A stretch of 64,000 bases of DNA from Hyphomicrobium facile (GTDB lineage: Bacteria > Pseudomonadota > Alphaproteobacteria > Rhizobiales > Hyphomicrobiaceae): the NCBI RefSeq assembly GCF_900116175.1, contig NZ_FPCH01000002.1:434001-498000 (forward strand). The letters are read 5' to 3'. A program made the position numbers and the translations under genes. The notes beneath the pieces were generated by a model. It had not been told where the DNA came from. It saw nothing but the letters and a program-made list of their open reading frames with translations, and searched no databases. Shown here in pieces: positions 52,904 to 60,973 of the stretch (positions are counted from its first letter, which is position 1; every line of letters begins with the position of its first letter).

Positions 52904-53944
52904 ATGGGACTGACATTTAGAAACGAGACTTTTCGCGACGACTTCACGTACACGAATAGTCCTTCCAACATCCGGCGGTTTCCGTTTCCTTTCGTCGAGG
53001 ATCAGTACCGCTATTCGGTCAACATCGAACCGCACACGCCGGGTCCGAAGGGGTCTCCCTTTGAATACCACTTCGATGTCGACGAGCACTACGTTTCGGA
53101 AATGCGCGATCGTGCGATGGTTCTCGCCGCAGATCCGCTGCGTTGCCAAGCTCTGCCGCACATGATGACGGCGCAGTGGGACATGCTCGAGCTGCTCATG
53201 ACATCGCTTGCGCGCGATTATCCCGAGCACTTCACGCTCCATCGCGACGGCTCGGCGTGGCATTGGATCAATCGGCCGCTCGGCATCGACCAGAAGTTCA
53301 CGTTCCTCGATGCGAGCACGCTGCCCTACCAGCCGATGGAATTCATCGGCCGTCAAGTGCAGGGCGATTTCTCGATCCAGGACCAACGCGACAACCAGCT
53401 CTGGATGGATGCGGGCATCATCACGTCACAAGCCGACTGGTCGCTCGATTTCGACGTCGGCATGAACTTCTTCGAATGGCACGGGCCGGTACCGCTCGCG
53501 CACGAGGCCGGCGTTTTCGAGCGCGCTTTGAAATTTCTTCTCAATCTGCAGATCGGCAAACCGGTTCGCCGCCTGAACTGGACGATGACGATCAATCCGC
53601 GTCTCGATACGAGCCCTGAGAACTATCACAAATGGGCCAGCGATCGCATGACGGTGACGCCGGAGAATGTCGGCAAGAAAGTGCATCTGCGCGTCGAGAT
53701 GCAGGGCCTCTTCAGGCTGCCCCGATCGAACGCAATCCTGTTCTCGATCCGCGGCTATCTAATGAGCTTCGAGCAGATCGTTACGGTGCCGAAATGGGGG
53801 CGCCGCCTGCCGCGCGTTCTCGCTTCGCTGCCGCCTGAACTCGTCGAGTACAAAAGCCTCGGCCGCTACCGCGACATGGCACTTGCATACCTTGCACCAT
53901 ACGACGACGGCGCTCCGACCTCACCTGGCGGAGGTCCCGACTAA
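52904..53944 (+). CDS. dmmC: Heme-dependent oxidative N-demethylase (dimethylamine monooxygenase)
   Basis: A 346-residue protein of the DUF3445 family, the heme-binding catalytic subunit that oxidises dimethylamine with O2 to methylamine and formaldehyde. Typical sequence: RRFPFPFVEDQYRYSVNIEP, EHYVSEMRDRAMVLAADPLRCQALP, NRPLGIDQKFTF, and FRLPRSNAILFSIRGYLMSFEQI. ATG 52904 follows GGGAG. It sits 37 bp behind the reductase gene and 65 bp before the GcvT-like gene, all in one direction. Function follows from the family and the intact cluster. Confidence 0.85.
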   Translation: MGLTFRNETFRDDFTYTNSPSNIRRFPFPFVEDQYRYSVNIEPHTPGPKGSPFEYHFDVDEHYVSEMRDRAMVLAADPLRCQALPHMMTAQWDMLELLMTSLARDYPEHFTLHRDGSAWHWINRPLGIDQKFTFLDASTLPYQPMEFIGRQVQGDFSIQDQRDNQLWMDAGIITSQADWSLDFDVGMNFFEWHGPVPLAHEAGVFERALKFLLNLQIGKPVRRLNWTMTINPRLDTSPENYHKWASDRMTVTPENVGKKVHLRVEMQGLFRLPRSNAILFSIRGYLMSFEQIVTVPKWGRRLPRVLASLPPELVEYKSLGRYRDMALAYLAPYDDGAPTSPGGGPD

Positions 53945-54009
53945 GAGAACCGAGTTGAAGAAAAACCCCAAGGCAGAAGCGATCAAAAAACAAGCAAGAG
54001 GTAGCTCTC

Positions 54010-55137
54010 ATGTCCCTAGCCGATTTGCCACGTCAGTCCATTCTCAACGATCGCCATCGGGCGAACGGCGGGGATCTCGAATCCGTGTCGTGGAACAACA
54101 TGCCGCTTCCGCAAACGTACGCGACGGATCCCTATGTGGAAGTCGAAGCCGTTCGTTGCCGGGCGGGGCTCTTTGACGTCTCGTCGCTGCAGTTGCTGAA
54201 CGTGTCGGGTCCAGACGCGGAGAAGCTGCTCAATTACGTGCTGACCTCCGACATCTCCAAAGCCAAGCCGGGCGACTCGCATATTTCCAATATCGTCAAT
54301 GAAAATGGCGGGTTGATCGACGACGTTCTCATCTACGTCGACAGCCCGACCGAGTACCGGCTTTCACACGGAGCTGGAAAGCTCGAAGAGGCAATCCGCG
54401 CACTCGCACCGAAGTACGACGTCAAAGTCGAGCGGGATGACGATGTGCACGTTCTCGCTTTGCAGGGGCCGCTTTCGCTCGAAATCCTCGCGCCGCATAC
54501 GCCGATGAACCTCGCCGGGCTCGGCTACTTCAAGCACGGAACGTCGACGCTGTTCGGAACGCCGGTGCGTCTCGCTCGCGGCGGCTATTCGGCCGAGCTC
54601 GGATATGAAGTTTTCTGCGCCGCCAAGGACGCGCACAAGATGTGGGACTCGATCCTCGCTGCCGGCAAGGACAAGGGCCTCATCCCGGTGTCGTGGGCAT
54701 GTCTCGACATCGTGCGCGTTGAAGGTGGCTTGTTGTTCTTCCCGTGCGAGATGACGAATGAAGATACGACGCCTTGGGAAGTGAAGGCCGACTGGACTGT
54801 CGATCTTTCGAAGCCGGATTTCATCGGCAAGAAGGCGCTCGTCGAGAAGAAGGGCAAGGAACGCAATTTCGTTGCAGGCCTTGAAATCGATCACACGAAG
54901 GCCATCGCGCCCGGCTCCAAGATCACGGCGAACGGCAAGCAAGTCGGCGTCATCACCAGCACGACCTACAGCAAGCATCTCATGAAATCGATTGCCTTGG
55001 CGCAGATCGAACCCGCTTACACCAAGCTCGGCACCGAACTCGTCGTTCATGACGGCGGCGACTGGCCGGCGACCGTGGTGCGGATGCCGTTTTACGATCC
55101 TCTGCGCCTTCGCACGCATCCCCGCGACAAAGCCTGA
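54010..55137 (+). CDS. dmmD: GcvT-family aminomethyltransferase (DmmD-like)
   Basis: A 375-residue GcvT protein, full length for the family: YVEVEAVRCRAGLFDVSSLQ, NENGGLIDDVLIY, and a C-terminal barrel with KHLMKSIALAQIEP. It binds tetrahydrofolate and probably catches the formaldehyde released from dimethylamine as methylene-THF. The set of heme subunit, reductase, DmmA and GcvT protein is the known dmm unit. It starts with ATG 54010 (AGAGG upstream) and lies 58 bp before tmm. The fold is shared with the C-terminal half of Tdm in this cluster. Confidence 0.82.
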   Translation: MSLADLPRQSILNDRHRANGGDLESVSWNNMPLPQTYATDPYVEVEAVRCRAGLFDVSSLQLLNVSGPDAEKLLNYVLTSDISKAKPGDSHISNIVNENGGLIDDVLIYVDSPTEYRLSHGAGKLEEAIRALAPKYDVKVERDDDVHVLALQGPLSLEILAPHTPMNLAGLGYFKHGTSTLFGTPVRLARGGYSAELGYEVFCAAKDAHKMWDSILAAGKDKGLIPVSWACLDIVRVEGGLLFFPCEMTNEDTTPWEVKADWTVDLSKPDFIGKKALVEKKGKERNFVAGLEIDHTKAIAPGSKITANGKQVGVITSTTYSKHLMKSIALAQIEPAYTKLGTELVVHDGGDWPATVVRMPFYDPLRLRTHPRDKA

Positions 55138-55195
55138 TCCACCTACCTACGCAGTCAGAAAATCCTAGCGAATTGATTTTTCGGAAGGACACCAA

Positions 55196-56557
55196 ATGGC
55201 AGAGCGAATAGCTATTATCGGCGCCGGCCCGAGCGGTATGGCGGTTTTGCGCGCGTTCGAGAGTGCCCGGCGCAAGGGCGCGGATATCCCCGAGATGGTC
55301 TGCTACGAGCGGCAGAAGGATTGCGGGGGTATTTGGAATTATACGTGGCGCACCGGAACGGATGAGTTCGGCGAGCCGGTTCACGCAAGCATGTATCGCT
55401 ATCTTTGGTCGAACGGACCGAAGGAATGCTTGGAGTTCGCCGACTACTCATTCGAAGAGCACTTCGGACGTCCGATACCGTCGTTTCCGCCGCGGGCCGT
55501 GCTGCACGACTACATCAAAGGCCGCATCGAACGCAGCGGCATCATGCACTACATCAAGCTCAGCACCGCGGTTCGCAACGTCACCTTCAACGAAGAGACG
55601 CAAAAGTTCACCGTCACGGTGAAGGATCTCGTCGCCGATACGCTCACATCATCGGAATTCGACTACGTCTTCTGCGGCAGCGGCCATTTCTCGACGCCGA
55701 ACATTCCGGAATTCCCCGGTCTCACCCACTTCCTTGGGCGCACGTTGCATTCGCACGACTTCCGCTCGGCTGACGAGTTCGCGGGCAAGGACGTTCTTTG
55801 CGTCGGCGCGAGCTACTCGTCGGAAGACATCGGCATTCAGTGCCACAAATATGGCGCCAAGTCCGTCACGTTCTCGTGGCGCACGAGGCCGATGGGCTTC
55901 AAATGGCCCGCCCGCATGGACGAAGTTCCCTTGCTCGAGCGCGTCGAAGGCAAGACCGCCATCTTCAAGGATGGCACGAAGAAGGACGTCGACGCGATCA
56001 TTCTGTGCACGGGATATCTGCATCACCATCCGTTCATGGAAGACTCGCTGCGCCTCAAGTCGCGCAACCGGCTCTATCCGCCGAACCTCTACAAGGGCAT
56101 CTTCTGGATCGACAATCCGAAGCTGATGTACATCGGCATGCAGGATCAGTTCTATACATTCAACATGTTCGACGCGCAGGCTTGGTATGCGCGCGACGTC
56201 GTACTCGGACGCATCAAGTTGCCATCGAAGTCGGATATGTTCGACGACATCCAGAAGTGGACCGAGATGGAAGAAGCGATCCCGGATGCTTCAGGCGCGA
56301 TCGACTTCCAGACGGAATATATGCGCGATCTTCTCGCTCCAACCGACTACCCGCGCCTCGACGTCGACGCCGTCGCGAAGATGTTCAAGGACTGGGAGCA
56401 TCACAAGATGGATGACATCCTGACCTATCGCGACCGTTCGCACAAATCGGTGCTGACCGGCACGCTGGCACCAGTCCACCATACGCCTTGGATGAAGGCG
56501 GCCGACGACTCGATGGAGGCGTTCCTCAATCAGCCGAGCAGGGTAGCTGCGGAGTAG
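55196..56557 (+). CDS. tmm: Trimethylamine monooxygenase (bacterial FMO)
   Basis: A 453-residue FAD enzyme that oxidises trimethylamine to TMAO with NADPH and O2. FAD site GAGPSG is at 9-14; the FMO fingerprint FLGRTLHSHDF lies near 180; NADPH-site CVGASYSSEDIG follows at about 200. IIRYRLWSNGPKE-type and YKGIFWIDNPKLMYIGMQDQFYTFNMFDAQAW sequences are characteristic of Tmm rather than Baeyer-Villiger enzymes. Length equals known Tmm proteins (about 450). A strong hairpin lies between it and tdm. With tdm and dmm it makes a complete route from TMA to methylamine. Confidence 0.93.
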   Translation: MAERIAIIGAGPSGMAVLRAFESARRKGADIPEMVCYERQKDCGGIWNYTWRTGTDEFGEPVHASMYRYLWSNGPKECLEFADYSFEEHFGRPIPSFPPRAVLHDYIKGRIERSGIMHYIKLSTAVRNVTFNEETQKFTVTVKDLVADTLTSSEFDYVFCGSGHFSTPNIPEFPGLTHFLGRTLHSHDFRSADEFAGKDVLCVGASYSSEDIGIQCHKYGAKSVTFSWRTRPMGFKWPARMDEVPLLERVEGKTAIFKDGTKKDVDAIILCTGYLHHHPFMEDSLRLKSRNRLYPPNLYKGIFWIDNPKLMYIGMQDQFYTFNMFDAQAWYARDVVLGRIKLPSKSDMFDDIQKWTEMEEAIPDASGAIDFQTEYMRDLLAPTDYPRLDVDAVAKMFKDWEHHKMDDILTYRDRSHKSVLTGTLAPVHHTPWMKAADDSMEAFLNQPSRVAAE

Positions 56558-56584
56558 CGGGTCTCTCCCCTCAAGAAGCAAATC

Positions 56585-56614
56585 GTGGATTGGCCGCATA
56601 TGCGGCCAGTCCAC
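56585..56614. terminator. Large hairpin between tmm and tdm
   Basis: A near-perfect palindrome: GTGGA, T-G wobble, then TGGCCGCATATGCGGCCA and TCCAC, giving a stem of about 13 bp. No T-run follows. It could limit read-through into tdm, protect the tmm mRNA, or shape ribosome access. Confidence 0.55.
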
Positions 56615-56650
56615 ATCTGAGGTCATGCTCTTTAGCGAAATGAGGACAAG

Positions 56651-59002
56651 ATGAGCGAAACTGTTCTGACGTCCCCCGCGCGCCCGAAACTTTTCGTTCC
56701 AGGACAATCTTCGCTGGCGCCCGGCGTCGAGCGCTACGTCCTCAAAGGCGGCGGCACGGCCGTCTTCGAACTCGACAAGGGTGATCGCGTCGAACTCAGT
56801 CCGCTCGAAGGCGGACAGGGCGTGGAAATCGCGGCGTTCGCGCCGGGAGGCAAAAGCGATCTCGAGGCGCTCGGTCTCAAAGGACGCGGCAAGCCTACGG
56901 GCATTCAGCGGGCTCTCGGAGCCGACAGCGAAGACGCGCAACGCGTTCGCTTCGGATTGTTCAGGAGGGGTCTCGATATCGGTGGCGTGAAAGCTGCGAG
57001 CGTGCTCGGGCCGGATTGCGTTCCGGGCGATGTCGTTTCGCTAGATGTTGAACGGTCCGTTCTCGCCGTCTTCGGTGCGCCCGCCGAGCCCATGATCGTA
57101 TGGGAGCAGACGCCGGCGACCGACATTCTGGTCTTCATTCTGCGAGCCAATCCGCGGCTTCTGAACGAAGCGAAGCTGCCGGAGCCGATCGCCGAGCCGC
57201 GTCTCGACATCCGCATCAATATCTCGAGCGCCGAAAGCTTCGAAGTTCACGAAGGCGAGTACATCCAGATCATCGATGTGGCCGGGCGGCAGTGCTCGGA
57301 CTTCCTGGCCTTCAACCGCCGCGCCCTCGATCGCGGCGAAGTCTTGGGGCTCGACTCGACGACGACACGGTCAATGATCGGCGCCGCTTATCCGAAGCCC
57401 GGCCTCTATTCGAAATTCTTCGACAGGGATCGCAATCCGCTCGTCGAAATCGTGCAGGATACGGTTGGGCGCCACGATACGTTCAATCTGGCATGCACGA
57501 CGCGCTATTACGAGGACATGGGCTACTTCGGCCATCCAAACTGCACCGACAATTTCAACGATGCACTCAAGGATTATCCCATCGGCAGCTACAAGGGCTG
57601 GCCGGCGATCAACTTCTTCTTCAACACCAACGTCGACTGCCACAACAACATCTGGTCGGACGAACCGTGGTCGCGTCCCGGCGACTACGTGATGATGCGC
57701 GCGCTGACGGATCTCGTCTGCGGCACATCATCGTGTCCGTCCGACATTGACGCCTCCAACGGGTGGAACCTGACCGAGATACACGTTCGGGTTTATCCGA
57801 AAGACACATCCTTCAAGCGCTCGATCGGATATAGAATGGCACCGGATGCTCCACTTCAGCTGACAAGAGAATCGGGATTTCACCCGCGCACGTCGGCCCT
57901 CACCCGCAACTTCGGTGAATACCGGAATTTCTGGGTGCCTCACTGCTATTCGAACGCAGGCGCCATAGATGAGTATTGGGCGTGCCGCGAAGGCGCGGTC
58001 ATCATGGACCTCTCGCCTTTGCGGAAGATGGAAGTACTGGGGCCGGACGCCGAGCAGTTCCTGCAAGGCATCATCACGCGCGACGTTCGCAAGCTGGCCG
58101 TCGGCCAAATCTACTATACGCCGATGTGCTATGAGCACGGCGGGATGGTGGACGATGGAACGCTATTCCGGCTTGCCGAAAATAATTTCCGCTGGATCGG
58201 CGGCGACGATGCGAGCCTCATCTGGCTTAAAGAGCAGCTCGCCAAAACCAACTACAAAGTGAACCTCAAGACGGCGACATCCGAACTCAACAACGTTGCC
58301 GTTCAGGGTCCGAAGTCGCGGGAGATTCTTCAGAAGATCATCGAGACGCCGCCTGGCCGGCCGACGATGCAGGAACTCGGCCTATTCCGCTTCACGATCG
58401 GGCGCATCGGCGGCGTTGCAGGCATTCCGGTTCTCGTCTCGCGGACGGGATATACGGGCGAGCTCGGATTCGAAATCTTCTGCCATCCGAAGGACGCGCC
58501 TGGCGTGTGGGATGCTGTCATGGCTGCGGGCGAGCCGTTCGGCATTCAACCGTTCGGGTTCGATGCGCTCGACATGGTTCGCATCGAGGCTGGGCTCGTC
58601 TTTGGCGGTCACGATTTCGATTCAACGACAGATCCGCTCGAAGCCGGCATCGGCTTTACGGTGCCGCAGAAAAAGGAAGAGGACTACATTGGCAAGGCCG
58701 CGATCGAGAAGCGGCGCGCCAATCCGCTCCGGAAGCTCGTGGGCCTCGAAATCCAGGGCAACGAAAAACCCGCGCACGGCGATCCGGTGTTCGTCGGCCG
58801 CGCGCAGGTCGGCGCTGTGACAAGCGCGATGCGCTCGCCGCTTCTTAAAAAAACGCTTGCGTTCGCGCGGGTGGACGTCACGCATTCGGCGACGGGGACC
58901 GCGCTTGAGATCGGACGTCTCGACGGACTACAGAAGCGTTTCAAGGCAACGGTCGTGCCGTTTCCGTTCTACGATCCGGAGAAGAAGCGCGTTAAAATGT
59001 AA
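56651..59002 (+). CDS. tdm: TMAO demethylase (Tdm)
   Basis: A 783-residue two-domain enzyme that splits TMAO into dimethylamine and formaldehyde without net redox change. The N-terminal part (to about 370) contains the DUF1989-like metal domain with QCSDFLAFNRR, DCHNNIWSDEPWSRPGDYVM and CGTSSCPSD, which hold the metal-binding Cys and acidic residues. The C-terminal part (about 395-783) is a GcvT domain (GVWDAVMAAGEPFGIQPFGFDALDMVRIEAGL) that transfers the formaldehyde to tetrahydrofolate. Architecture and length match known Tdm. It follows tmm by 93 bp and ends the amine unit, with tandem hairpins behind it. Confidence 0.93.
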   Translation: MSETVLTSPARPKLFVPGQSSLAPGVERYVLKGGGTAVFELDKGDRVELSPLEGGQGVEIAAFAPGGKSDLEALGLKGRGKPTGIQRALGADSEDAQRVRFGLFRRGLDIGGVKAASVLGPDCVPGDVVSLDVERSVLAVFGAPAEPMIVWEQTPATDILVFILRANPRLLNEAKLPEPIAEPRLDIRINISSAESFEVHEGEYIQIIDVAGRQCSDFLAFNRRALDRGEVLGLDSTTTRSMIGAAYPKPGLYSKFFDRDRNPLVEIVQDTVGRHDTFNLACTTRYYEDMGYFGHPNCTDNFNDALKDYPIGSYKGWPAINFFFNTNVDCHNNIWSDEPWSRPGDYVMMRALTDLVCGTSSCPSDIDASNGWNLTEIHVRVYPKDTSFKRSIGYRMAPDAPLQLTRESGFHPRTSALTRNFGEYRNFWVPHCYSNAGAIDEYWACREGAVIMDLSPLRKMEVLGPDAEQFLQGIITRDVRKLAVGQIYYTPMCYEHGGMVDDGTLFRLAENNFRWIGGDDASLIWLKEQLAKTNYKVNLKTATSELNNVAVQGPKSREILQKIIETPPGRPTMQELGLFRFTIGRIGGVAGIPVLVSRTGYTGELGFEIFCHPKDAPGVWDAVMAAGEPFGIQPFGFDALDMVRIEAGLVFGGHDFDSTTDPLEAGIGFTVPQKKEEDYIGKAAIEKRRANPLRKLVGLEIQGNEKPAHGDPVFVGRAQVGAVTSAMRSPLLKKTLAFARVDVTHSATGTALEIGRLDGLQKRFKATVVPFPFYDPEKKRVKM

Positions 59003-59005
59003 GGC

Positions 59006-59054
59006 TTCGCATATCTCCCATGCGAAAGTGACGGCTGCCAGCAATGGCGGCCGT
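59006..59054 (+). terminator. Tandem hairpins after tdm
   Basis: First stem TTCGCAT/ATGCGAA (59006-59026), 7 bp with a 7-nt loop. Second stem ACGGCTGCCA/TGGCGGCCGT (59031-59054), 10 bp with one T-G wobble and a GCAA tetraloop. TTTCGCGTCTT follows. Together they probably end or attenuate the amine transcript before the next gene, starting 61 bp further on. Confidence 0.55.
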
Positions 59055-59114
59055 TTCGCGTCTTGCCTCCGATGACGGCGAAGAGTAAACGGCCGAACCC
59101 CTCGGAGGCACGAG

Positions 59115-60104
59115 ATGTTCAAAGCAATCCTGATTGAGAAAGACGGCGAGCGCGCCACGCCTCGTCTCGCGGAACTCGATAAGCAGTCACTGCCTGAAGG
59201 CGATGTGACGGTGCGCATCAGCCATTCCACACTCAACTACAAAGACGGCCTTGCTATTACCGGCAAGGGTCCGATCGTCCGTTCATTTCCGATGGTGCCG
59301 GGCGTCGACTTCGCGGGGATCGTCGAAGAGAGCAGCAACGCGCGTTTCAAACCGGGCGACGCGGTCGTGCTCAACGGGTTCGGCGTCGGCGAATCTCATT
59401 GGGGCGGGCTCTCGGGCTATGCACGCCTCAAAGGCGATTGGCTCATTCCGCTTCCCAAAGGCTTGAGCGCTCAGCGCGCGATGGCGCTTGGCACGGCAGG
59501 ATACACAGCGATGCTGTGCGTGATGGCGCTCGAACGTGAAGGCGTCACGCCGGACAAGGGCGAGATCATCGTAACGGGTGCGGGCGGCGGCGTCGGCGGC
59601 GTTGCCGTTCTCATTCTGTCGCGGCTCGGCTATGACGTCGCCGTCTCGACCGGCCGTGTCGAAGAAGCCGAGTACTTGAAGGGCCTCGGCGCGAAGACGA
59701 TCATCGATCGCAAAGCGCTTTCAGAGCCCGGCCGGCCGCTTCAAACAGCTCGCTGGGCGGGCGCCGTCGACAGCGTGGGAAGCCACACACTTGCGAACGT
59801 CTGCGCGAGCATGAAGGACGACGGCGTCGTCACTGCGTGCGGCCTTGCGCAGGGTCTGGACTTCCGGACGACGGTCGCTCCGTTCATTCTGCGCGGCGTT
59901 ACGCTCGTTGGCATCAACTCCGTCTACCGCTCTATTGCGGATCGCGTTACGGCTTGGGAACGTCTCGCCCGCCAGATCGACTTCGGCAAGCTCGACGGTA
60001 TGACGCGCACCATTCCGCTGGAGCAGGCCATCGATGCCGCGCGCGATCTGCTCGACGGAAAGGTGCGCGGCCGTCTCGTTGTTTCGATTGGCGATCAGTC
60101 CTAA
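59115..60104 (+). CDS. YhdH/YhfP-family quinone oxidoreductase (AcuI-like)
   Basis: A 329-residue zinc-free MDR enzyme. LNYKDGLAITGKG and RSFPMVPGVDFAGIVEES are typical of the YhdH/AcuI family, and the NADPH motif is GAGGGVGGVAV (about 155-165). Members such as AcuI reduce acryloyl-CoA; others reduce quinones. ATG 59115 has GGAGGCACG in front. It lies 112 bp behind tdm, past tandem hairpins, and heads a plus-strand group with a tautomerase and CsaA. A link to amine metabolism is not evident. Confidence 0.88.
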   Translation: MFKAILIEKDGERATPRLAELDKQSLPEGDVTVRISHSTLNYKDGLAITGKGPIVRSFPMVPGVDFAGIVEESSNARFKPGDAVVLNGFGVGESHWGGLSGYARLKGDWLIPLPKGLSAQRAMALGTAGYTAMLCVMALEREGVTPDKGEIIVTGAGGGVGGVAVLILSRLGYDVAVSTGRVEEAEYLKGLGAKTIIDRKALSEPGRPLQTARWAGAVDSVGSHTLANVCASMKDDGVVTACGLAQGLDFRTTVAPFILRGVTLVGINSVYRSIADRVTAWERLARQIDFGKLDGMTRTIPLEQAIDAARDLLDGKVRGRLVVSIGDQS

Positions 60105-60144
60105 AGAACGTCTTTCGGCACTCTTAGGTCCAAAGGAATATTCC

Positions 60145-60537
60145 ATGCCGTTCTTGCGATTTGATCTCATCAAGGGGCGCACCGAGGCTGAAATTGCAAC
60201 GCTGCTCGACGCGGCGCACGACGCGATGCTCGAAGCCTTCAAGGTGCCGGTGCGAGACCGCTATCAAATCGTCCATGAGCACGAGCCGAGCCGCGTGCGG
60301 ATCGAGGATACGGGCCTTGGCATCGAACGCACGCACAAAGTCGTGCTCGTTCAGGTGACGAGCCGGCCGCGTACGACTGAAGAGAAGCAGACATTTTACC
60401 GGCTTCTGGTCGAAGCACTTTCCAATCGCTGCGGCATCGCGCCGGGCGATGTGATGGTCAACTTCGTCATCAACACCGACGCCGATTGGTCGTTCGGAAA
60501 TGGGGAAGCGCAATTTCTGACAGGCAAGCTCGGGTAA
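60145..60537 (+). CDS. Tautomerase family protein
   Basis: A 130-residue member of the 4-oxalocrotonate tautomerase superfamily (long form, two fused beta-alpha-beta units). The catalytic Pro2 follows the start Met (MPFLRFDLIKGRTEAEI), and RYQIVHEHEPSRVRIED, TSRPRTTEEKQTFYRLLVEAL and VMVNFVINTDADWSFG fit the Tautomerase_2 group. ATG 60145 is preferred over the longer frame because Pro must be residue 2. It follows the oxidoreductase gene by 40 bp. Substrate unknown. Confidence 0.87.
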   Translation: MPFLRFDLIKGRTEAEIATLLDAAHDAMLEAFKVPVRDRYQIVHEHEPSRVRIEDTGLGIERTHKVVLVQVTSRPRTTEEKQTFYRLLVEALSNRCGIAPGDVMVNFVINTDADWSFGNGEAQFLTGKLG

Positions 60538-60556
60538 GCATTACAGAGACAGGACG

Positions 60557-60928
60557 ATGCATCTCCTTCACGATTCCAATGCGCCTGCGGCGGCGACGAT
60601 CACGTTCGATCAGTTTCTTGCGGTCGATATTCGCGTCGGCACCATCGTTGCCGCCGAGCCTTATCCGGAAGCAAGGAAGCCGGCGCTGAAGCTCAGGATC
60701 GATTTCGGCAACGGCATCGGCGTCAAGCAATCGAGCGCGCAGATCACGCGTCATTATGATTGTGCGACCCTCGTCGGACGGCAGGTCGCGGCGGTCGTGA
60801 ATTTTCCGCCGCGGCAGATCGGCAAGTTCATGTCGGAAGTGCTGACGCTCGGCTTTCCGGATGAGAACGGCGAGGTCGTGATGTTCAAGCCCGACATCAA
60901 GGTGCCGAACGGCGCGCGCCTGTTCTGA
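60557..60928 (+). CDS. csaA: tRNA-binding protein/chaperone CsaA
   Basis: A 123-residue dimeric OB-fold protein: ITFDQFLAVDIRVGTIVAAE, LKLRIDFG, KQSSAQIT and VAAVVNFPPRQIGKFMSEVL are the standard CsaA sequence. The family binds tRNA and unfolded proteins. It starts 20 bp after the tautomerase stop and faces the sorbosone-dehydrogenase-like gene convergently. Confidence 0.93.
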   Translation: MHLLHDSNAPAAATITFDQFLAVDIRVGTIVAAEPYPEARKPALKLRIDFGNGIGVKQSSAQITRHYDCATLVGRQVAAVVNFPPRQIGKFMSEVLTLGFPDENGEVVMFKPDIKVPNGARLF

Positions 60929-60973
60929 TTGGAAGAAGAGCGCGCCGCCCGCACGGCCGCGCGCCCTTCGTTC

